From a bacterium (lineage in GTDB: Bacteria; Myxococcota_A; Bradymonadia; UBA7976; UBA1532): 19,857 nucleotides of DNA. Positions within the stretch are counted from its first letter, which is position 1, and every line of letters begins with the position of its first letter. Below are positions 1 to 9,878 of this stretch, one piece after another. Where the stretch lies: the NCBI GenBank assembly GCA_030424955.1, contig JAUHVS010000024.1:1-19857 (forward strand), in the 5' to 3' direction. The translations under genes were made by a program, and so were the position numbers. The notes below the pieces were generated by a model that had not been told where the DNA came from, did no database searches, and saw only the letters and a program-made list of their open reading frames with translations.

Positions 1-68
1 ACCCCTATCGCAACCCTGTGACGTACTTCGACTTGCTGATCGAGCGCCTGCAGGCCCTCTCGCGGTAG
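1..68 (+). CDS. C-terminal end of an unidentified protein (partial)
   Basis: An open frame enters from the left edge (first full codon at position 3) and ends at a TAG at 66-68. The visible tail reads PYRNPVTYFDLLIERLQALS plus a final Arg, a normal soluble helical C-terminus with codon use like the neighbours. It lies on the same strand as the formyltransferase gene, 36 nt upstream, so the two may be co-transcribed. Twenty-one residues are too few to assign a family. Confidence 0.6.
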   Translation, partial: PYRNPVTYFDLLIERLQALSR

Positions 69-71
69 GGT
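66..71 (+). promoter_or_regulatory. Possible -10 element (TAGGGT) before the formyltransferase gene
   Basis: TAGGGT overlaps the stop codon of the preceding gene and lies 33 nt before the next ATG. The 12-mer TAGGGTGGGGCG starting here is identical to the -10 region of the cnoX promoter on the other strand (14318-14329), in a similar position relative to its gene. No acceptable -35 is visible at 16-18 nt (AGCGCC at 17), so this is weak. Confidence 0.25.
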
Positions 72-104
72 GGGGCGTCCCCCGCCCCGCTGCCCGAGAG
101 GCCC

Positions 105-989
105 ATGCCGACCCCGACGACCGACCCCCGCGTTCTGTACTTTGGTGATCCCCAAGGGGCCCTGGCGCTCCTCGACCGCGGGCTGCCGCTGGTGGGCGTC
201 GTGCACGGCCGCCGCGGCGGGCCGGGCTGGCAGCGGCTGGTGCCCCGGGTGCGCGCCCTGCCCCGCTGGATGCGGCCCGATCTCGACGATCCCGCCGTGG
301 TCGCTGAGCTGGCGGCGCTGGCGCCCACGCTGCTGGTCAGCGGGTTCTTCCCCCGGCGCATCCCCGAGCCGGTGCTGGCCCTGGCGCCCGGCGTGAACGT
401 GCACCCCAGCGACCTGCCCCGCTGGCGCGGCCCCGATCCCGCCTACTGGGCCATCGTGAGCGGCGACACCCACACCGCCGCCTGCGTGCACGATCTGGCC
501 TCGGGGCTGGACGAGGGCGCCGTGCTGCACCGGGCGCCCGTGGCCATCAAGCCCCACGAGAGCGGCGGGGCCCTGGCCGTGCGCATGGAGGCCTTCGCCG
601 CCGAGGTGCTGGGCGACGTCGTGGCCCGCATGGTGGCCGGTGAGCGGTTCACGCCGGTCCCGCAGACCGGCGCCGTCAGCTGGGCGCCGCTGATCGACCC
701 CGACAGCGTGGAGATCGACTGGACCGCCCCCGCCGCCCAGGTGCACTGCCTGGTGCGCGCGGCCTCCCCGGAGCCGGGCGCCTTCACGGGCATCGGGGAG
801 GAGCTGCTGGTGGTGTACTCAGGCCGGCCGGTGGACGCCGGGCGCTTCGCCGCGCTGCCCCCGGGCACCCCCTTCGTGCGCGGCGGCGTGGCCCACCTGC
901 GCTGTGGCGACGGCGCCTACCGGCTGGGCCGGCTGCGCCTGGGCAAGCGGCTGATCACCGGGCGCGTCCTGGCCTCGCTGCTGGTGTAG
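105..989 (+). CDS. Formyltransferase family protein (methionyl-tRNA formyltransferase-like)
   Basis: A 294-residue protein with the formyltransferase fold. The N-terminal catalytic domain carries NVHPSDLPRWRGPDP (residues 98-112) and SGLDEGAVL (133-141). By family knowledge N98, H100 and D136 match the Asn-His-Asp catalytic triad that moves a formyl group from 10-formyl-tetrahydrofolate to an amine. Residues about 200-294 (starting near DSVEIDWTAPAAQVHCLVRA) resemble the C-terminal domain of Fmt. The ATG at 105 follows a GAGAGG ribosome site. The region before the triad is short and lacks the usual Fmt N-terminal signature, and no def or rsmB neighbour is visible. It may therefore be a paralogue acting on another amine (an amino sugar, for example) instead of the housekeeping Fmt. 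Family is fairly sure; substrate is open. Confidence 0.85.
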   Translation: MPTPTTDPRVLYFGDPQGALALLDRGLPLVGVVHGRRGGPGWQRLVPRVRALPRWMRPDLDDPAVVAELAALAPTLLVSGFFPRRIPEPVLALAPGVNVHPSDLPRWRGPDPAYWAIVSGDTHTAACVHDLASGLDEGAVLHRAPVAIKPHESGGALAVRMEAFAAEVLGDVVARMVAGERFTPVPQTGAVSWAPLIDPDSVEIDWTAPAAQVHCLVRAASPEPGAFTGIGEELLVVYSGRPVDAGRFAALPPGTPFVRGGVAHLRCGDGAYRLGRLRLGKRLITGRVLASLLV

Positions 990-1001
990 CAAGTGCTTGA
1001 A

Positions 1002-1047
1002 AACACTGAACAACCACAGGCGAATTGCTTGACCTTTGTTCAGTGTT
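1002..1047. repeat. Perfect 12-bp inverted repeat around the slt promoter (candidate operator)
   Basis: AACACTGAACAA at 1002-1013 is exactly mirrored by TTGTTCAGTGTT at 1036-1047, with a 22-nt spacer. The right arm lies inside the -35/-10 spacer of the slt promoter and the left arm just upstream of the -35. The arms sit in an AT-rich island of about 70 nt between genes of roughly 75% GC. This layout suits a repressor site. An RNA hairpin ending the upstream transcript is an alternative, but no T-run follows it. Confidence 0.55.
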
Positions 1048-1057
1048 CGGGTATCAT
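1029..1057 (+). promoter_or_regulatory. Sigma70-type promoter of the lytic transglycosylase gene
   Basis: TTGACC (1029-1034) and TATCAT (1052-1057) are separated by exactly 17 nt. Transcription would start near 1064, giving a leader of about 48 nt before the ATG at 1112. It is among the best consensus matches in the window and overlaps the right arm of the 12-bp inverted repeat. Confidence 0.75.
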
Positions 1058-1111
1058 CGGGAAGTTTCGGCCTATGTCTGGGCCGACCGACGATGGAGGC
1101 CCGATTTCTCG

Positions 1112-3430
1112 ATGCTGAGCCCCCTCGCCCACGCCCTGCCGGGTGTCCTCCTCGTGGGGCTGATCGTCAGCCCCGCCGCCGCCCAACCCCAGCCCCTGCG
1201 CCTGCGCGCAGCGCCGCCCCGATCCGCCGCCCTCCCCCCGCCGGCCGCGCCCCGGCCTGTCGCCACCGTCCCCGTGGGCCCACCGCTGTTCGCCGAGCAC
1301 CCCGCGCTGCTCGACGCCGTGCGCCGCTTCGAGGGCGGCGCCCCCGCCCGGGCCCGCACGGCCCTGCTCGGCGCCCGCGAGGCGGCCCCCACCGCCCTGC
1401 GCCCCGCCATCGACTACCTGGTGGCCCGCTGCGACCTGCAGCTGGGCTGGCTCGAAGAGGCCGACGACGCCCTGGCCCTGCTCGCCCCTCAGCTGCCCGC
1501 GCTCGCCCACCACCTGGCCCTGCTCCGGGCGAAGGCCGCCCTCGACCGGGGCAAGGTGTCCGCCGCCGAGGGGCTGGCCGCGCCCCTGCCCCCGGGCACC
1601 GCCGGCGTGTTCGATCTGCACCTGGCGCTGGCCCAGCGGGCCCTCGACGAGGGCCGGCTGTTCTCGGCGCGGGCCTTCGCCGAGCGCGCGGCGCAGTCGG
1701 TGTACTGGCAGGGCGATCAGGCCCGGCTGGCGGCCCTGCGCGCCGAGGTCGCCGCCCGCATCCAGCCCGACCCCGCCCGCGACCTGGCCGCGCAGATCGC
1801 CCTGTGGCAGGCCTTCCCGCGCACCGACGCCGGGCAGGCGGCCTTCCGCGCGCTGCTCGCGGCCGACTGGCCCGCCCCGCTCACCGCCGAGGCCCTGCTC
1901 GACGCCCTGGACCGCCACGCCCGGCGCAGGGGGCGCCTGTGGCGGCTGGTGGTGGACGCCGGCGAGGCCCGCTTCGGCGACGCGCTGCGCGGCCTCGCGG
2001 CCTACGCGGCCCTCGCCCGGCAGCCGAGCCGCTGGGCGCGGCGCACGCTGACCGACGCCGCCGCCCTGCTGGCGAGCACGCCGCCCCCCGCCCCCGCGCT
2101 GGTGCGCCGCGTCCACCTGCTGCAGGCCCGCGCCGAGCGCCGGCTGGGCCGCGTGGACGCCGCCCTCGCGTACTACGGCCAGGCCGCGCAGGCCGGCCCC
2201 AGCGACCGCCTGCGGGGCCGCGCCGCCCTCGAGGGGGGCCACCTGGCCCGCAAGCTCAACCGGGTGCAGGGCGCCGACGGGCTGCTCGACCTCGCCGTGG
2301 CGCAGCTCGACCCCGTACAGGACGCCGAGGCCCGCGCGGCCGCCCTGTGGGCCCGCGGCTGGACCGCCTGGCGCGCAGGGGACTGGGCCGCCGCCGACCG
2401 CCACTGGGCCACCCTCACCGACGCCCACCCGATGGTGCAGGACCACAGCCGGCGCACCTACTACGAGCGCGCCCTGTACTGGCGCGCGGCGGCCTGGGCC
2501 GAGCTCGGCCGCGTGGACGAGGCGCGGCGCCAGTGGCGCTTCGTGCGCGACCGCTTCCCCTTCTCGTACTACGCGGTGCTGGCCCACCACCGCCTGCCGG
2601 ACGCCGGGCCCTGGGCGCCCGCCGATCCCCTCGACGCGCCCGCCCCGCCCGCCGCCGTGCCCGCGCAGCACGCCGACGCCGTGTGGCTGTGGCAGCTGGG
2701 TCTGGTGCGCGACGTGCGCAACACCCTGCGCCACCGCCTGAACCTGGGCGCGCTGGGCCGTGGCGTCACGCCGCTGCTCGCCGCCGCCTACCGCGCCCGC
2801 AACGACTGGTTCCGCAGCCACTGGGTGGTGCAGTACACCGATCCGCTGGACGTGCCCCCCGTGGGCGAAGACCGGCTGCGCTGGCTGGCCGCCTACCCGC
2901 AGCCCTACGCCGACGCCGTGCGCCACCAGGCCAAACGCCACGGGGTCGATCCGCTGCTGATCTGGGCCGTGATGCGCCAGGAGAGCGGCTTCCGCCCCCG
3001 CGTGGGCAGCTCGGCCGGCGCGCAGGGCCTGATGCAGCTGCTGCCCGCCACCGCCCGCGGCATGTCGCGCCGCCTGAAGGAGCGCCGCGCGCCCAGCCTG
3101 GCCGCCCTGCGGCAGGTGTGGCCCAACATCCACTACGGCGCGGCCTACCTGGCCCGGCTGCACAGCCGCTACAAGGGCCACCTGGCCCTCACCCTGGCGG
3201 CCTACAACGCCGGGCCGGGCAACGTGGACGACTGGCTGGACCGCTTCGGCGATCTGCAAGGCGACGCCTTCGTCGAGGAGATCCCCTTCAACGAGGCCCG
3301 CGGCTACGTGCGCAAGGTGCTGCGGAGCTACGCGGTGTACCAGGCGCTGTACCGCCCCGCCGGCGGGCCGTGGACCCTGCCCCCGCCCCAGGGCCACCGG
3401 CCGGGCCCCGACGCCGTGGCCGAGCGCTGA
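1112..3430 (+). CDS. slt: Soluble lytic murein transglycosylase (Slt70-like), exported
   Basis: Cleaves the MurNAc-GlcNAc glycan bond of peptidoglycan with formation of 1,6-anhydro-MurNAc, in the periplasm. The ATG at 1112 is chosen because it gives a clean signal peptide (MLSPLAHALPGVLLVGLIVS, then PAAAQ), has GGAGG at 1095-1099, and lies downstream of the promoter; the frame is open further upstream, but that part is promoter DNA. The 772-residue product has a long alpha-helical, Ala/Leu/Arg-rich TPR-like superhelix (about residues 60-600), as in the Slt70 ring. A C-terminal SLT domain follows: RQESGF with catalytic Glu624, SSAGAQGLMQLLPATA, NIHYGAAYL, AAYNAGPGNVDDWL and IPFNEARGYVRKVL. All family motifs are intact. 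It is convergent with the cyclase gene, 30 nt away. Confidence 0.93.
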   Translation: MLSPLAHALPGVLLVGLIVSPAAAQPQPLRLRAAPPRSAALPPPAAPRPVATVPVGPPLFAEHPALLDAVRRFEGGAPARARTALLGAREAAPTALRPAIDYLVARCDLQLGWLEEADDALALLAPQLPALAHHLALLRAKAALDRGKVSAAEGLAAPLPPGTAGVFDLHLALAQRALDEGRLFSARAFAERAAQSVYWQGDQARLAALRAEVAARIQPDPARDLAAQIALWQAFPRTDAGQAAFRALLAADWPAPLTAEALLDALDRHARRRGRLWRLVVDAGEARFGDALRGLAAYAALARQPSRWARRTLTDAAALLASTPPPAPALVRRVHLLQARAERRLGRVDAALAYYGQAAQAGPSDRLRGRAALEGGHLARKLNRVQGADGLLDLAVAQLDPVQDAEARAAALWARGWTAWRAGDWAAADRHWATLTDAHPMVQDHSRRTYYERALYWRAAAWAELGRVDEARRQWRFVRDRFPFSYYAVLAHHRLPDAGPWAPADPLDAPAPPAAVPAQHADAVWLWQLGLVRDVRNTLRHRLNLGALGRGVTPLLAAAYRARNDWFRSHWVVQYTDPLDVPPVGEDRLRWLAAYPQPYADAVRHQAKRHGVDPLLIWAVMRQESGFRPRVGSSAGAQGLMQLLPATARGMSRRLKERRAPSLAALRQVWPNIHYGAAYLARLHSRYKGHLALTLAAYNAGPGNVDDWLDRFGDLQGDAFVEEIPFNEARGYVRKVLRSYAVYQALYRPAGGPWTLPPPQGHRPGPDAVAER

Positions 3431-3443
3431 TCGCGTCGGCCCG

Positions 3444-3465
3444 GGCCGCTCAGGGGCCGCTCAGG
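3444..3465. repeat. Tandem 11-bp duplication spanning the cyclase stop codon
   Basis: The unit GGCCGCTCAGG occurs at 3444-3454 and 3455-3465, followed by a partial third copy (GGCCG). The second unit contains the reverse complement of the cyclase stop codon (TCA at 3461-3463), and the first contains another TCA in a different frame. It fills most of the 30-nt gap between convergent slt and the cyclase gene. The palindrome CGGCCCGGGCCG (3437-3448) lies beside it. Confidence 0.6.
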
Positions 3466-4795
3466 GGCCGATCTCGCCGGGCGGTGGGGTCGGCGGCGCC
3501 GGCGCCCGCCAGCCAAAGGCCGCCACCGGCGCCGTCTGGCCGCGGATGGCCAGCGGACCGACGGACTCGAGCCCGGCCAGCGTCCCCACCGGCCCGTCGG
3601 TCGCCGCCACCCAGCGGGCCGCGTCCACCACGTCGGCGCTGCACAGCCCCTCGAAGGGGTGGGCCTTGGTGGCGGCCTCGAGGCGGCTGGCCAGGTTGAC
3701 CGTGCCCCCCGTGACCGTGAACTCCATGCGGTCGGGGCTGCCCACCGGCCCCGAGATCACCGGGCCCACGTGCACGCCCACGCCGTGGCGCAGCGGGGGC
3801 AGGCCGTCGGCCACGCGGTCGCTGTTGTGCGCCTGCAGCGCCGCGCTCATGGCCTGCCCGCAGGCCAGGGCCTGCGCCGCCGCGCGGTTCGGCTCGGCGT
3901 CGTCCATGAACACCGCCATGATCGCGTCCCCGATGAACTTGTCGACGTGACCCCCGTGGGCCTCGATGACCCGCACCATCACCCGCAGGTAGCCGTTCAG
4001 CTCCGCGAGCAGCACGGCGGGATCGGCCGCCTCCGCGATGCGGGTGAAGTCGCGCAGATCGCTGAAGAGCACCGCCGCGATGCGCCGGCGGGGGGCCAGC
4101 GCCTCGCCCGACAGGGCCTGGGCGAGCACCTCGGGGGCGACCATGCGGCCCAGCACCTCGCGGCCGCGGCGGGCCACCAGCGCCGCCTGCGCGCCGTGCA
4201 TCACCAGGCTGCGGGTCCAGAACGTGCTCACCACCGCCACCCCGCCGGCGGCCACGCACACGATGCCCGCCATCGCCAGATCCCCCTGGTGCACGGGGCC
4301 GCGGCCGTTGAGCTGCCAGTCCAGGGCCAGCAGCCCGAAGAAGCCCCCCAGGTTGGCCGCCGCCCCCAGCAGCGCCGGGCCCCAGCGCACGCGCACGCCC
4401 AGGGCGGCGGTGCTGGCCAGGAAGATGTAGCCGTCGGGCTCGTAGATCAGCGCCCGCACGCCCGGCTGGGCCCACAGCACCGACGGCAGCAGGATCCCCG
4501 TCACCGCCACGGGGTCCACCAGCGCGCTGACCCACGGCAGCCAGCGCCGGCCCCCGCCGCGCACGACCCAGGCGGTGATGCCCAGGGCCACCACCGTGGC
4601 CACCCCCCACGCGAAGTAGGTGAACACGGCCTGGCTGGTCTCGCGCAGGATGCGCTCGTCCATCACCACGCCCAGGCGCAGCCCCGCCAGCGCCAGCACC
4701 AGCAGCCGCACGCCCGCCAGCAGCCGCTCGCCCGCGTAGGCCCGCCCCTGCAGGAAGCGGTAGACGAGGCCGTCCAGATCCTGCGCGCTGCTCAT
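3461..4795 (-). CDS. Membrane-anchored class III adenylate cyclase
   Basis: Makes cAMP from ATP at the inner face of the membrane. The 444-residue form begins at the ATG whose first bases overlap the preceding stop codon (ATGA, 4792-4795); an ATG five codons upstream is possible but less likely. About six hydrophobic segments fill residues 25-195, with no recognisable sensor domain. The catalytic domain (about 235-425) shows VLFSDLRDFT with metal ligand D246, DKFIGDAIMAVF with K286 and second metal Asp D290, and EFTVTGGTVNLASRLE with T360, N367 and R371. The Lys/Thr pair is that of class IIIb adenylate cyclases, so ATP specificity is expected. It is the second gene of a tight operon with the spermidine-synthase-like gene, presumably translated by re-initiation. 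The membrane domain probably receives the signal, but nothing shows what it senses. Confidence 0.9.
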   Translation of the reverse strand: MSSAQDLDGLVYRFLQGRAYAGERLLAGVRLLVLALAGLRLGVVMDERILRETSQAVFTYFAWGVATVVALGITAWVVRGGGRRWLPWVSALVDPVAVTGILLPSVLWAQPGVRALIYEPDGYIFLASTAALGVRVRWGPALLGAAANLGGFFGLLALDWQLNGRGPVHQGDLAMAGIVCVAAGGVAVVSTFWTRSLVMHGAQAALVARRGREVLGRMVAPEVLAQALSGEALAPRRRIAAVLFSDLRDFTRIAEAADPAVLLAELNGYLRVMVRVIEAHGGHVDKFIGDAIMAVFMDDAEPNRAAAQALACGQAMSAALQAHNSDRVADGLPPLRHGVGVHVGPVISGPVGSPDRMEFTVTGGTVNLASRLEAATKAHPFEGLCSADVVDAARWVAATDGPVGTLAGLESVGPLAIRGQTAPVAAFGWRAPAPPTPPPGEIGP

Positions 4796-6801
4796 CGCAG
4801 GATCGCCCACACCGGCGCGTGATCGTCGCTCCAGGCCACCGGCGGGCGGTCCATGCGCGGCGGCGTGCGCGTGCCGTCGGCGATGGCCGGGTCCAGCAGC
4901 ACCGCCGGATCCCGGGACAGCAGCATCCAGTCGCTGCGGTAGGCCCCCACCGGCGACGTGCTGCGGGCGCTCACGAAGGCCCAGGCCAGCCCCTGCGCGG
5001 CGGCGTGGTGGCGCACCACCCGGGGCAGATCGGCGTGGCGGTTGCTCACGTTCACCGCCAGCACCCCGTCGGGGCGCAGGTGGCGCAGGTAGAGCTGCAC
5101 GGCCTCGGCGGTGATCAGGTGCGTGGGGATGGCGTCGCCGCTGAAGGCGTCCACCGCCAGCACCGCAAACCCCTGATCTGCTTCACGTTCCAGGCTGAGC
5201 CGGCCGTCCCCCAGGGCGACGTCGATGGTGGCGGGGCTGTCGCTCAGGAAGGTGAAGCGCTCGCGGGCCACGTCCACCACCGCGGGGTTGATCTCGTAGA
5301 AGCGCATCACGTCGCCGGGGCGCCCGTAGGCCGCCAGGGTGCCCACGCCCAGGCCGATCACGCCCACCCGCCGCGGCCCCCCCGGGCGGCCCAGCGCGCG
5401 GCCGATGCCGCTGTCGGGCACGAAGTACGCGGTGGGCTCGCGGCGCCGCTCGGGGTCGAGCCACTGGAAGCCGTGGCTGATGCGGCCGTCGAGCAGGTGG
5501 CGGATGGCCGCCGAGCGCTTCTTGGGCACGAAGTCGCGGATGTGCAGCGCGCCGAAGAAGGTGCGCCGCAGCTCGGCCCCGCCCCGCAGGCGGTGCCACA
5601 CCGGCAGGGCGAGCCAGATGGCCAGCGCCACCGCGAAGCCCACGGTCAGCAGCCGCGGCCCCTCGCGGGGCGCCGTGCGCGGCAGCCCCCGGTACCAGGT
5701 GTGCGCGAACACGCCGAAGGCGAACAGCAGGGTCAGGGGCAGCTCCACCGGCAGGGGCAGCAGCCACGGCCCCACCACCCCCGCCAGGCCGCCGCCCAGG
5801 GCGCCGCCGGCCGACATCCACAGGTAGAACCCTGTGAGGTGCGCCGGGCCCGGGCGCGCCCGCACCAGCTCGCCGTGCAGCAGCAGGCAGCCCAGAAACA
5901 GCGCGCCGCAGTAGCCCGAGAGCTGCGCCCACCAGGGCGCGCGGTAGCCCACGTTCTGCAGCACCGCCAGGCCCACCAGCGCCAGCAGGAACAGCGGCCC
6001 GAACACCCGCCGGGGGGTCCAGCGCGGATCGGCGAACACCAGGATGAAGGTCAGCAGGTACAGGCCCAGGGGCACCACCCAGAACAGCGGCGTGACGCTC
6101 AGATCCTCGCTGATGGCCTGGCTGACGGTGACCAGCAGCGCCGAGCCCGCCGCCGAGAAGGCCAGCCAGCGGCCCCGATCCCCCGGCGCGGGGGCGGGCC
6201 CGCCGGTGGCCGCCGGCGCGGCGTCGGCGTGCCGCGTGGGCCACAGGGCCGCGGCCAGCACCAGCGCGTACACCCCGTAGGCCACCGACCACAGGTGGGT
6301 CTGGGCCCGCGCGCCCCACAGCGGCGCCACCACGAGCGGGTGCAAGACGATGGCGACGAGGCTGCCCAGGTTGGACCAGGCGTAGAGCCGGTAGGGCCGC
6401 GCCCGCGACTGGGCCGCCGCCCGGGCCTGCACCAGGGGGGCGGTGGCGGCGAGCAGCGCGTAGGGCAGGCCCACCGTCACCGCCAGCAGCCCCAGGATGT
6501 GCAGCACCGGCAGGCTCGGATCGGCGGGCCGCCACGCGGCGTCGGGGGTGATGGGCAGCAGCACCAGCGACAGCGCCACCAGGCCCAGGTGCACGAACAC
6601 GCCGCGGCCGCCCAGGCGCCGCTCCAGCCACCAGGCCCAGGCGTAGCCGGCCAGCAGCGCGGTCTGGAAGAACATGAGGCTGGTGGTCCACACCGCCGGC
6701 GCGCCGCCGAACCACGGCAAGATCGCCGCAGCGATGATGGGCTGGACCAGGAAGACCAGCGCCGCACCCAGGGTGGTCGCGAGGGGGAGCACGCCGTGCA
6801 C
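4792..6801 (-). CDS. Membrane protein with fused spermidine-synthase-like methyltransferase-fold domain
   Basis: About 669 residues. The N-terminal two-thirds consist of roughly eleven membrane helices (from LPLATTLGAALVFLVQPIIA), including the motif DLSVTPLFWVVPLGLYLLTF, typical of the 'fused MFS/spermidine synthase' family. The C-terminal part (from about residue 475) is a Rossmann nucleotide-binding domain: VGVIGLGVGTLA, then EINP, GDGRLSL and VDAFSGDAIPTHLIT. This resembles the decarboxy-SAM/putrescine aminopropyltransferase site, but a polyamine reaction is unproven for such fusions. The start is inferred to be GTG at 6801 (or GTG at 6792), because upstream codons run into the divergent apbE promoter and gene and have only shadow composition; neither start has a clear ribosome site. 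It overlaps the cyclase gene by four bases. Confidence 0.85.
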   Translation of the reverse strand: MHGVLPLATTLGAALVFLVQPIIAAAILPWFGGAPAVWTTSLMFFQTALLAGYAWAWWLERRLGGRGVFVHLGLVALSLVLLPITPDAAWRPADPSLPVLHILGLLAVTVGLPYALLAATAPLVQARAAAQSRARPYRLYAWSNLGSLVAIVLHPLVVAPLWGARAQTHLWSVAYGVYALVLAAALWPTRHADAAPAATGGPAPAPGDRGRWLAFSAAGSALLVTVSQAISEDLSVTPLFWVVPLGLYLLTFILVFADPRWTPRRVFGPLFLLALVGLAVLQNVGYRAPWWAQLSGYCGALFLGCLLLHGELVRARPGPAHLTGFYLWMSAGGALGGGLAGVVGPWLLPLPVELPLTLLFAFGVFAHTWYRGLPRTAPREGPRLLTVGFAVALAIWLALPVWHRLRGGAELRRTFFGALHIRDFVPKKRSAAIRHLLDGRISHGFQWLDPERRREPTAYFVPDSGIGRALGRPGGPRRVGVIGLGVGTLAAYGRPGDVMRFYEINPAVVDVARERFTFLSDSPATIDVALGDGRLSLEREADQGFAVLAVDAFSGDAIPTHLITAEAVQLYLRHLRPDGVLAVNVSNRHADLPRVVRHHAAAQGLAWAFVSARSTSPVGAYRSDWMLLSRDPAVLLDPAIADGTRTPPRMDRPPVAWSDDHAPVWAILR

Positions 6802-6849
6802 GGTAGAGCCAGCCCGCGGCCGCTGTCGACGGCGGCGGCGCCGCGGGCG

Positions 6850-6855
6850 TATTCT
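6850..6855 (+). promoter_or_regulatory. -10 element (TATTCT) of a probably leaderless apbE transcript
   Basis: TATTCT ends 7 nt before the apbE ATG at 6863, so RNA would begin at or next to the start codon. The best -35-like hexamer is TCGACG at 6826-6831 (18-nt spacer). No ribosome site precedes the ATG. It lies in the 61-nt divergent gap with the spermidine-synthase-like gene. Confidence 0.45.
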
Positions 6856-6862
6856 GGCGGCC

Positions 6863-7954
6863 ATGCTTCGCCGCCTTGCCTTCGTCGGGGCCCTGGCCCT
6901 GGCCGGGTGCGCCCGCCCCGATCCGGGCCCCCCGCCCCCCGCGGCCGCGCCGACCCGCGCTGCGGTCCCGTCCGCCGCGACCCCGGCCAGCGTCCCGGCC
7001 AGCGCCCCGCAGGCGGCGGCGCCCCAGGTCTTCCAGGCCCAGCTGATGGGCACCCCGTGGGCGCTGACCCTGGCCGGGGCCTCGCCCGCGCAGGCCCGCG
7101 CCGCCGCCGACGCCGCCTTCACCGAGATCGCCCGCCTCGAGGGCCTGCTGAGCGAGTGGCGCCCCGGCAGCGAGATCAGCCGGATCAACGCCGCGGCCGG
7201 ACAGGCGGCTGTGGCGGTGGGCCCCGAGGTCTTCGAGGTCGTGCGCACCGGCCGCGCCCTGGGCGAGGCCACCCGCGGCGCCTTCGACATCACCTGGGCC
7301 GCCCTGCGCGGGCTGTGGGACTTCAAGGCCGCCCTGCCCCGCCTGCCCACCCACAGCGCGTTGGCCGCCGCCGTCGCCCACATCGACTACCGCCAGGTGA
7401 TCCTGGACCCCACCGCCCGCACGGTGCGGCTGGCGCGGCCCGGCATGGCCGTGGGCCTGGGCGGCATCGCCAAGGGCTACGCCATCGACCGCGCCGCGCA
7501 GATCCTGCGGGCCAAGGGGCTGACCGCCTTCATCGTGGACGGCGGGGGCGACCTGTACCTCGCCGGCGAGAAGGCCCCCGGCGTGCCCTGGCGGGTCGGC
7601 GTGCGCCACCCGCGGGCCGATCGCCTGCTGAGCCAGGTGGCCGCCGGCGACGCGGCGGTGGTGTCGAGCGGCGACTACGAGCGCTTCTTCGAGCTCGGCG
7701 GCCGCCGCTACCACCACATCCTGGATCCCGCGACCGGCCTGCCGGCCGACCGCAGCGTGGCCGTCACCGTGCAGGCCCCCACGGCCATGCGCGCCGACGC
7801 CCTGGCCACCGCCCTGTTCGTGCTGGGCCCCGCCGAGGGGCTCGCCGTCGCCCGCCAACAGCCGGACGTCGAGGCCGCCATCCTGGCCCCGGACGGCACC
7901 ATCCACACCACCGACGGGCTGCGCGCAGCGTTCCCCGCCCGGTGGCGCGACTGA
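6863..7954 (+). CDS. apbE: FAD:protein FMN transferase (ApbE), lipoprotein
   Basis: Transfers FMN from FAD to a Thr of flavoproteins (for example NqrB/C or RnfD/G) on the outer side of the membrane, using Mg2+. The 363-residue form starts at the ATG that gives a lipoprotein signal (MLRRLAFVGALALAG|C, Cys16), followed by a Pro/Ala-rich tether to about residue 55. Family motifs occur in order: MGTPWALTL, SEWRPGSEISRIN, GAFDITW, VGLGGIAKGYAIDRAA, FIVDGGGDLYLAG, SSGDYERFFELGGRRYHHILDPATGLPA and ADALATALFVLG. The last Asp/Thr pair belongs to the metal site. No flavoprotein substrate gene such as nqr, rnf or an FMN-binding protein is in the window. The sigma54 activator gene begins 13 nt downstream, so both are probably on one transcript. 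Confidence 0.92.
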   Translation: MLRRLAFVGALALAGCARPDPGPPPPAAAPTRAAVPSAATPASVPASAPQAAAPQVFQAQLMGTPWALTLAGASPAQARAAADAAFTEIARLEGLLSEWRPGSEISRINAAAGQAAVAVGPEVFEVVRTGRALGEATRGAFDITWAALRGLWDFKAALPRLPTHSALAAAVAHIDYRQVILDPTARTVRLARPGMAVGLGGIAKGYAIDRAAQILRAKGLTAFIVDGGGDLYLAGEKAPGVPWRVGVRHPRADRLLSQVAAGDAAVVSSGDYERFFELGGRRYHHILDPATGLPADRSVAVTVQAPTAMRADALATALFVLGPAEGLAVARQQPDVEAAILAPDGTIHTTDGLRAAFPARWRD

Positions 7955-7967
7955 GAGGACCCCTGCC

Positions 7968-9836
<1,869 letters not shown>

Positions 9837-9852
9837 GGGCGGCTTGAGCCCG

Positions 9853-9877
9853 CTCAGCCCGGGGCCGCTGGGCTGAG
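9853..9877. terminator. Hairpin between convergent genes, candidate two-way terminator
   Basis: CTCAGCCC (9853-9860) pairs perfectly with GGGCTGAG (9870-9877) around a 9-nt loop. It occupies the 42-nt gap between the sigma54 activator stop and the lipoprotein stop. There is no T-run on either side, so it would be a hairpin-only or Rho-assisted stop. Confidence 0.5.
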
Positions 9878-9878
9878 A

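Noticed and set aside
1028..1044. LexA-like site (GTTCAG core) at the slt promoter
   Set aside because: Against the myxobacterial LexA consensus as I remember it (CTRHAMRYBYGTTCAGS) only about 13 of 17 positions fit, and the mirrored arm fits poorly. The repeat is better left as an unassigned operator.
1025..1111. Longer N-terminus for the transglycosylase (start at 1025)
   Set aside because: This stretch contains the -35 and -10 elements; the start at 1112 gives a signal peptide and has GGAGG.
1040..3397. Long minus-strand open frame opposite slt
   Set aside because: Gly/Val/Gln/His-rich shadow of the transglycosylase codons; the slt frame has a signal peptide and all catalytic motifs.
3437..3448. 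Palindrome CGGCCCGGGCCG as a terminator after slt
   Set aside because: Too short a loop to form a hairpin in RNA, no T-run, and all-GC palindromes are common at this composition.
6802..7383. Longer N-terminus for the spermidine-synthase-like protein
   Set aside because: It would run across the divergent apbE start and coding region with biased, motif-free sequence.
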